Below are positions 7,760 through 11,429 of a DNA stretch of 11,429 bases, in pieces; position 1 is the stretch's first letter, and every line of letters begins with the position of its first letter. Origin of the DNA: an uncultured Bacteroides sp. (GTDB lineage Bacteria > Bacteroidota > Bacteroidia > Bacteroidales > Bacteroidaceae); assembly GCA_900551645.1 (NCBI GenBank), contig URWP01000071.1:1-11429 (forward strand). The letters run 5' to 3'. The notes beneath the pieces were generated by a model. That model saw only the letters and a list, made by a program, of their open reading frames with translations, was not told the DNA's origin and searched no databases. A program made the position numbers and the translations under genes.

Positions 7760-8977
7760 ATGAAAAAAATTTTATTTTCAGCAGCATTGCTTTTCACCGT
7801 ATGCTCTATGTCAGCACAGGAAAGCGTAGTGAAAGAAGCAAAATCAGCTAAAAGTGACCCTGTAAAGGCTGCCGAGATTCTGGAACCGGCTTTGGTTGAT
7901 CCTTCTACGGCAAGCGATCCAGAAACATGGAAGTTAGCTGGTGATTTTCAGAAGGCTATCTATGACGATGAAAACATGAAGTTGTATTTACCGGGTGGAC
8001 AGGCTGACACTACAAAACTGTACAGCAGTTTGGCCAAAATGTTCGAATATTACACTAAATGTGATGAAGTAGAACAGGCTAAGGTAAAAAGTGGAGAATT
8101 GAAGAAACCAAAGTTGAGAAAGAAATTGGCAAAGACACTGGCAACTGTACGTCCTAATCTGACAAATGCAGGTTCTGATGCCTATAATGCCGGAAATTAT
8201 GCTAATGCATTGAAGTTCTTTGGCTTGTATGTAGATGCACCACAGAATCCTATGTTTGCGGATGAAGATGCTGTAAAGAATGATACATTGACTCCTTTGA
8301 TTGCCAACTATGCAGCTTTGGCAGCCAATACATTGAAAGATGAAGCTGCTGTCATTAAATATGCTGCTATTGGTAAGAATCATAAGGAAGAAGGTTACAG
8401 ATCATTGATGTGTCTGGCTGAAGTATATGGAAAGGGTGAAAAGACAGACTCTGTACAGTGGCTGGCTACTATCAAGGAGGGTGTTGAAAAATTCCCAGCT
8501 CAGGAATATTTCATCGGCAACTTGATGGATTATTACATCCAGAAAGGTAAAATTGATGAAGGTCTGACTCAGATTGACGCTATCATTGCCAATAATCCGA
8601 CTCCATACTTTATGTATGTTAAGGGTGTGCTTCAGTATGAAAAGAAGGATTACGAAAGTGCTATCGCTACTTTCAATGATATCATTGCCAAAAATGGCGA
8701 TTTCGTAGCTGAATCATATTCTAAGATTGGTGATTGCTATTTCTTCCCGGCACAGATCATCGTAGAAGAGAATGCAAATCTTTCAATGGATGATCCGAAA
8801 TATGCTACCAATGAGGAAAAGATTAAGGAACTGTATGAAAAAGCTAAACCTTTCTATGAAAAGGCTAAAGAATTGAAGCCTGATAACAAACAGTTGTGGG
8901 GACAGTACCTGTTGAACATCTACTGGAAGTTGAACAAGTCTGAATACGAAGCACTGGAAAAAGAATTGGGCTATTAA
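7760..8977 (+). CDS. Secreted TPR-repeat protein downstream of gyrA
   Basis: The 405 residues begin with a clear signal peptide (MKKILFSAALLFTVCSMSAQ), so the mature protein is expected in the periplasm or at the outer membrane. Cys15 is not in a convincing lipobox, and cleavage after the SA before Gln20 looks more likely. The mature part is helical and rich in Ala, Lys, Glu and Tyr, with tetratricopeptide-like repeats at about 138-165, 248-280, 282-313 and 353-380; the third, YVKGVLQYEKKDYESAIATF, is the clearest. TPR arrays usually serve as protein-binding scaffolds, and no enzymatic motif is visible. The partner is unknown. The gene starts 36 bases after gyrA without a terminator and with only a weak promoter-like TAATTTG in the gap, so cotranscription with gyrA is likely. 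It ends before a strong hairpin at 9003-9050. The protein class is certain; its role is not known to me. Confidence 0.93.
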   Translation: MKKILFSAALLFTVCSMSAQESVVKEAKSAKSDPVKAAEILEPALVDPSTASDPETWKLAGDFQKAIYDDENMKLYLPGGQADTTKLYSSLAKMFEYYTKCDEVEQAKVKSGELKKPKLRKKLAKTLATVRPNLTNAGSDAYNAGNYANALKFFGLYVDAPQNPMFADEDAVKNDTLTPLIANYAALAANTLKDEAAVIKYAAIGKNHKEEGYRSLMCLAEVYGKGEKTDSVQWLATIKEGVEKFPAQEYFIGNLMDYYIQKGKIDEGLTQIDAIIANNPTPYFMYVKGVLQYEKKDYESAIATFNDIIAKNGDFVAESYSKIGDCYFFPAQIIVEENANLSMDDPKYATNEEKIKELYEKAKPFYEKAKELKPDNKQLWGQYLLNIYWKLNKSEYEALEKELGY

Positions 8978-9002
8978 TTATAAGACATTATTAGATTGAC
9001 AG

Positions 9003-9050
9003 AAGCTTACTCAAGTTTACGGGTTCCTCGTATCTTTGGGTAAGCTTTTT
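9003..9050 (+). terminator. Strong hairpin terminator or attenuator before upp
   Basis: The arms AAGCTTACTCAA (9003-9014) and TTGGGTAAGCTT (9036-9047) pair over 12 bp with one G-U wobble. Inside the loop ACGGG and CTCGT can form a second 5-bp stem around TTC. The outer stem runs into TTTTT (9046-9050). It begins 25 bases after the TPR stop codon, so it can terminate the gyrA-TPR transcript. Its T-tract ends only 16 bases before the upp ATG, which leaves no room for an ordinary promoter between them. It may therefore act as an attenuator for upp. Confidence 0.85.
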
Positions 9051-9066
9051 GTATATAAATTATTGT

Positions 9067-9720
9067 ATGAAGATTGTAGATCTTAGCCAGAACAATACCT
9101 TGCTGAACCAGTTTTTAGTTGAACTGCGGGATATAAATATGCAGAGAGACAGTATGCGGTTCAGGAGAAATGTTGAGCGAATTGGTGAAATTATGGCTTA
9201 TGAGATAAGCCGTGATCTTCCATTCCGTCATGTAGATATACAGACGCCTTTAGGCGTATCACATACCTGTATTCCTGCCGTACAGCCTGTTATAGCCACA
9301 ATTTTGCGTGCCGGACTTCCATTACACCAAGGATTTCTAAACTACTTTGACAAGGCAGAAAATGCTTTTGTTTCGGCTTACAGGAAATATATCGACGAGA
9401 ATAATTTTGATATACACATTGAATATATAGCTGCTCCACAGATTGAGAATAAGATTCTGATTCTTACAGATCCGATGTTAGCTACAGGAAGCTCCATGGA
9501 ACTGGCATATCAGGCTTTGCTTACGAAAGGAGAACCGTCCCATATCCATGTGGCTTCAGTGATAGCCAGCAGACAGGCTGTAGAGCATATCAAAAAAACA
9601 TTACCTGAAGATAAAACGACAGTCTGGTGTGCCGCCATTGATCCGGCTATTAATGAGCATTCTTATATTATTCCTGGATTGGGAGATGCCGGAGATTTGT
9701 GTTTTGGTGAAAAAGAATAA
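9067..9720 (+). CDS. upp: Uracil phosphoribosyltransferase
   Basis: This cytosolic salvage enzyme converts uracil and PRPP to UMP and pyrophosphate. The 217 residues start MKIVDLSQNN at ATG 9067. A longer frame beginning at TTG 9049 starts inside the preceding terminator T-tract and was discarded. The PRPP loop is TDPMLATGSS (134-143). The uracil-binding signature YIIPGLGDAGD (200-210) is close to the family consensus, and ILRAGL (79-84) is the expected conserved strand-loop. The second Gly of the common ATGGS motif is Ser142 here. The length is normal for the family (about 210). No well-placed Bacteroides promoter is visible downstream of the TPR gene. The only candidate (TTGG 8966-8969, TTAGATTG 8991-8998, 21 bases apart) is weak. 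Expression may thus depend on passage through the hairpin at 9003-9050. A terminator follows at 9742-9783, so upp ends its transcript. Confidence 0.95.
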   Translation: MKIVDLSQNNTLLNQFLVELRDINMQRDSMRFRRNVERIGEIMAYEISRDLPFRHVDIQTPLGVSHTCIPAVQPVIATILRAGLPLHQGFLNYFDKAENAFVSAYRKYIDENNFDIHIEYIAAPQIENKILILTDPMLATGSSMELAYQALLTKGEPSHIHVASVIASRQAVEHIKKTLPEDKTTVWCAAIDPAINEHSYIIPGLGDAGDLCFGEKE

Positions 9721-9741
9721 TGTCGAATCAAGATTGATTGT

Positions 9742-9783
9742 TAAACCTGGACTGTATTTTAAAATTGTTCAGGTTTATTTTTT
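9742..9783 (+). terminator. upp terminator
   Basis: The arms TAAACCTGGAC (9742-9752) and GTTCAGGTTTA (9767-9777) pair over 11 bp with one G-U wobble around a 14-base A/T-rich loop. Six T residues follow at 9778-9783. The hairpin starts 21 bases after the upp stop codon. Confidence 0.88.
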
Positions 9784-9992
9784 GCAGGAAGTTATGTGAA
9801 AAAATTCCAAAGCATGCAATTCTGTCTGATATTGATTCTGAAAATTGTATTGGTCGAATTTTTGTAAGAAGAAAAGAGAATAATTATTCTCCTCAAGAAT
9901 CTGTTTGCAGATGTCATATAATCAATATTATGTTTAATTGGAAATACATAAACCAACTTCCTCCTACTTTCTGTTTCAATTTAAGAGAAGAT
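9784..9992. other. Noncoding gap between convergent upp and the lipoprotein gene
   Basis: This stretch is A/T-rich and holds no convincing gene. A plus-strand frame of 88 codons across it starts at a TTG inside the upp terminator region, and its translation is rich in Cys, Ile and Phe with no recognisable family, so I treat it as chance. The only structured element I see is the palindrome at 9876-9891. Confidence 0.6.
9876..9891 (-). terminator. 16-base perfect palindrome, possible terminator of the lipoprotein gene
   Basis: GAGAATAATTATTCTC is its own reverse complement. As minus-strand RNA it forms a GAGAAU/AUUCUC stem with an AAUU loop, extendable by G-U and A-U pairs, and is followed by UUUUCUUCUU. 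It lies about 100 bases beyond the lipoprotein stop codon. It is A/U-rich and weak, but it is the only hairpin with a U-rich 3' side that I found for that gene. Confidence 0.35.
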
Positions 9993-10748
9993 TTATTCAC
10001 ATAACCGATAATGCAGGATTTTCTTTACAGAACGGATATCGGGATAAAGTGATAGAAATTTCTCTGTCAAATCGGTTTCCCAATTTCCTTCTTTATCAGA
10101 GCCATCATTACGGACGGATAAACCGGCATTAAGCTGCAATATGTTATTGGGAAATGAGATACTGATTTGTCTGGTTGCAGATTCCCATACGAATGGAATG
10201 TTCTCTACCAGGATTTCATCCTGGTTTGAATCCAAAAGCAGATTCATATAGCCTCGTTCGTTCTCATTGAACTCAAAATCCATATAGGCGTTATAGAGCG
10301 TTTCCGAAGCCGTCAGTTCATTTTTTATAGCTTCCTGTTCTTCCATACTGGCTCCTTCTATTTCGTACGAAATATCGCAAATAAAGTATTTACGCATGGA
10401 TGGCTCTACAAAAATAGTCACTTGTTGGGTATTGTGCGCGTCGTCCATTACAGTAACAGAGACTTTTCCAACGCTTTTAGGAATTATGCTGATAGAATTA
10501 CCGACGACTTGCGGATACAGAATCTTTTCATTTGAAGAAAATACGTCGTAATTACCTACTCCTCCAAAAATAAGGAGCTCATCCGGTTGACCTACTGCAC
10601 AAGAGATGGTTGCGTCATTGACAGGAATCTGCTGCAGATTACCTTTTTGCAGATAGAGTTCAATTTCACTTTCATCGTTACATGATACACAGCAAAACAA
10701 GATTGTCAGCAGAGAAAATATGTATGTAAAGAATTTATCGGGTTTCAT
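9993..10748 (-). CDS. Putative surface lipoprotein with an Ig-like domain, function unknown
   Basis: The 251 residues begin with a basic N-terminus and a hydrophobic segment ending in a lipobox-like CVSC, so Cys23 is the probable lipid anchor. The residues just after it, NDESEIE, are acidic. In Bacteroidota such acidic runs behind the lipid Cys act as export signals to the cell surface, so surface display is likely by inference. Residues about 58-115 (VGNYDVFSSNEKI, then VGKVSVTVMDDAHNTQQVTI) have the beta-strand and turn pattern of bacterial Ig-like (Big_2/BACON-like) domains. The rest, about 120-251, contains alternating beta-type segments and no motif I know. The gene is not followed by a partner on the same strand in this window. 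A terminator lies upstream and a good promoter is present, so it is probably transcribed alone. It could be an adhesin-like or glycan-related surface protein, but nothing here proves it. Confidence 0.85.
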   Translation of the reverse strand: MKPDKFFTYIFSLLTILFCCVSCNDESEIELYLQKGNLQQIPVNDATISCAVGQPDELLIFGGVGNYDVFSSNEKILYPQVVGNSISIIPKSVGKVSVTVMDDAHNTQQVTIFVEPSMRKYFICDISYEIEGASMEEQEAIKNELTASETLYNAYMDFEFNENERGYMNLLLDSNQDEILVENIPFVWESATRQISISFPNNILQLNAGLSVRNDGSDKEGNWETDLTEKFLSLYPDIRSVKKILHYRLCE

Positions 10749-10783
10749 AGAGAGTCATATTGATTAAGGTTCTTGGATACTAA

Positions 10784-10815
10784 CAAATTAAATAAAAAAA
10801 TATCATAATTACAAA
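10784..10815 (-). promoter_or_regulatory. Promoter of the lipoprotein gene (Bacteroides type)
   Basis: On the minus strand TTTG (10815-10812) and TTAATTTG (10791-10784) are separated by 20 bases. They match the -33 element fully and the -7 element TAnnTTTG with one mismatch. The expected start lies near 10777, which gives a leader of about 30 bases before the ATG at 10748. The A-rich plus strand between the two boxes (10790-10800) makes the spacer T-rich. Confidence 0.6.
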
Positions 10816-10902
10816 TGCCGACTCCACTACCCGATTGTTTATTAACTGTATTTAACTTATAATCTTTGGGATAAGCATAAAATCTGTTATAAAGGGCTTT
10901 TT

Positions 10903-10962
10903 GACAGAAAAAAAATGGATGGAAACAGGCCTGTTATACTGTTTCCATCCATTTTTCCTGTC
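10903..10962 (-). terminator. Very strong dapA terminator, potentially bidirectional
   Basis: A perfect 18-bp inverted repeat (10911-10928 with 10939-10956) encloses a 10-base loop. Read on the minus strand it starts 26 bases after the dapA stop codon, and eight U residues (10915-10908) end the structure. Outer GACAG (10903-10907) and CTGTC (10958-10962) can pair further across a small A/C bulge. Five T residues on the plus strand (10952-10956) would let it work in the other direction too. It separates dapA from the lipoprotein gene downstream. Confidence 0.92.
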
Positions 10963-10982
10963 AGGATTTATCTGTTCTTTCT

Positions 10983-11429
10983 TTAGCATTTGATTTGAAG
11001 TTCTTCCAGAATCTTGTGCATTTCCTGATATGTCGTGATACGGGTCGGAACCAGCGGTAAACGAAGCTTGTTCTCAATCATTCCCATCATGCTTAACATA
11101 GCTTTCACACCTGCCGGATTCCCGTCGACAAACAACAGTTTGAACAGTTCGGTAAAACTGTGATGGATATGTAAGGCACTCGCATAATCTCCTGCCAAGG
11201 CCAAACGGACCATCTTGCTGAATTCACGTGGAAATGCGTTTCCGATAACTGAAATTACCCCCACTGCCCCTAAGGTAATCAATGGGAAGGTGATACCGTC
11301 ATCGCCTGAGATGACATCAAAATTGGCCGGTTTGTTCTTGATGATGTCGTCCATCTGGGTAATATTGCCCGATGCTTCCTTGATCGCTACGATATTTTCG
11401 AAATCACGAGCCAGTCGCAAGGCCGTTTC
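10983..11429 (-). CDS. dapA: 4-hydroxy-tetrahydrodipicolinate synthase, C-terminal half (partial)
   Basis: DapA condenses pyruvate with aspartate semialdehyde, the first step of the diaminopimelate/lysine branch that supplies peptidoglycan. The last 148 residues are present, and the 5' end continues beyond the window. The segment starts ETALRLARDF, so no start codon should be placed at the internal TTG near 11420. VAIKEASGN holds the Schiff-base Lys (codon 11379-11381), followed by ISGDDGITFPLITLGAVGVISV, the typical stretch after the active site in this TIM-barrel family. It ends with the helical tail ITTYQEMHKILEELQIKC. About half of the usual 290-300 residues are visible. Other members of the pyruvate-lyase family (for example N-acetylneuraminate lyase) share the Lys, but ISGDD and the overall match favour dapA. 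A strong terminator follows. Confidence 0.93.
   Translation of the reverse strand, partial: ETALRLARDFENIVAIKEASGNITQMDDIIKNKPANFDVISGDDGITFPLITLGAVGVISVIGNAFPREFSKMVRLALAGDYASALHIHHSFTELFKLLFVDGNPAGVKAMLSMMGMIENKLRLPLVPTRITTYQEMHKILEELQIKC

Noticed and set aside
9049..9066. Upstream extension of upp to a TTG start
   Set aside because: The TTG lies in the T-tract of a terminator. The added residues (MYINYC) are not part of the family, and the ATG at 9067 gives the normal N-terminus.
9738..10004. An 88-codon plus-strand frame after upp
   Set aside because: It starts at a TTG within the upp terminator region, overlaps the end of the convergent lipoprotein gene, and its translation has no recognisable features.
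1..11429. Mobile elements, CRISPR arrays, tRNA or rRNA genes, defence islands
   Set aside because: I saw no transposase, integrase, direct-repeat array, tRNA-like cloverleaf or known defence gene. The gene content is core metabolism, chaperones and gyrase.

Overview
The window looks like a core chromosomal segment of a gut Bacteroidota, most likely Bacteroides. Protein sequences throughout read as Bacteroides type. Start codons mostly lack Shine-Dalgarno sequences, and A/T-rich leaders replace them. Several promoters fit the Bacteroides sigma-ABfr consensus (TTTG, about 19-21 bases, TAnnTTTG). I see no mobile element, CRISPR array, tRNA or rRNA, and no sign of recent transfer.

Layout from left to right. 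The 3' end of an unidentified plus-strand gene (1-147) converges on htpG (Hsp90, minus strand). A strong terminator separates htpG from the upstream gene on the same strand, clpC (Hsp100 unfoldase). A 274-base gap lies between divergent clpC and gyrA. It holds the best promoter match of the window, facing clpC, with a perfect 8-bp inverted repeat at its likely transcription start. It also holds a second small palindrome and a weaker gyrA promoter candidate. On the plus strand, gyrA (DNA gyrase A) is followed after 36 bases by a secreted TPR-repeat protein. Next come a large terminator-type hairpin and, 16 bases after its T-tract, the start codon of upp (uracil phosphoribosyltransferase), which has its own downstream terminator. 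A small noncoding gap separates upp from a convergent minus-strand lipoprotein of unknown function. The 3' half of dapA (dihydrodipicolinate synthase), also minus strand, closes the window behind a very strong hairpin terminator.

Functionally these are mainly housekeeping genes: protein quality control (htpG, clpC), DNA topology (gyrA), pyrimidine salvage (upp) and lysine/peptidoglycan precursor synthesis (dapA), plus two envelope proteins of unknown role. The genes are mostly insulated by terminators; the clearest candidate operon is gyrA-TPR. I found no evidence of a new multi-gene system. The points most worth a second look are regulatory: the inverted repeat on the clpC promoter, the possible attenuator in front of upp, and the htpG terminator hairpin that lies inside the coding end of the convergent gene. 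There are also protein details: Gly at the quinolone-region position 86 of GyrA, a divergent GyrA box, and a charged insertion in the HtpG C-terminal domain.
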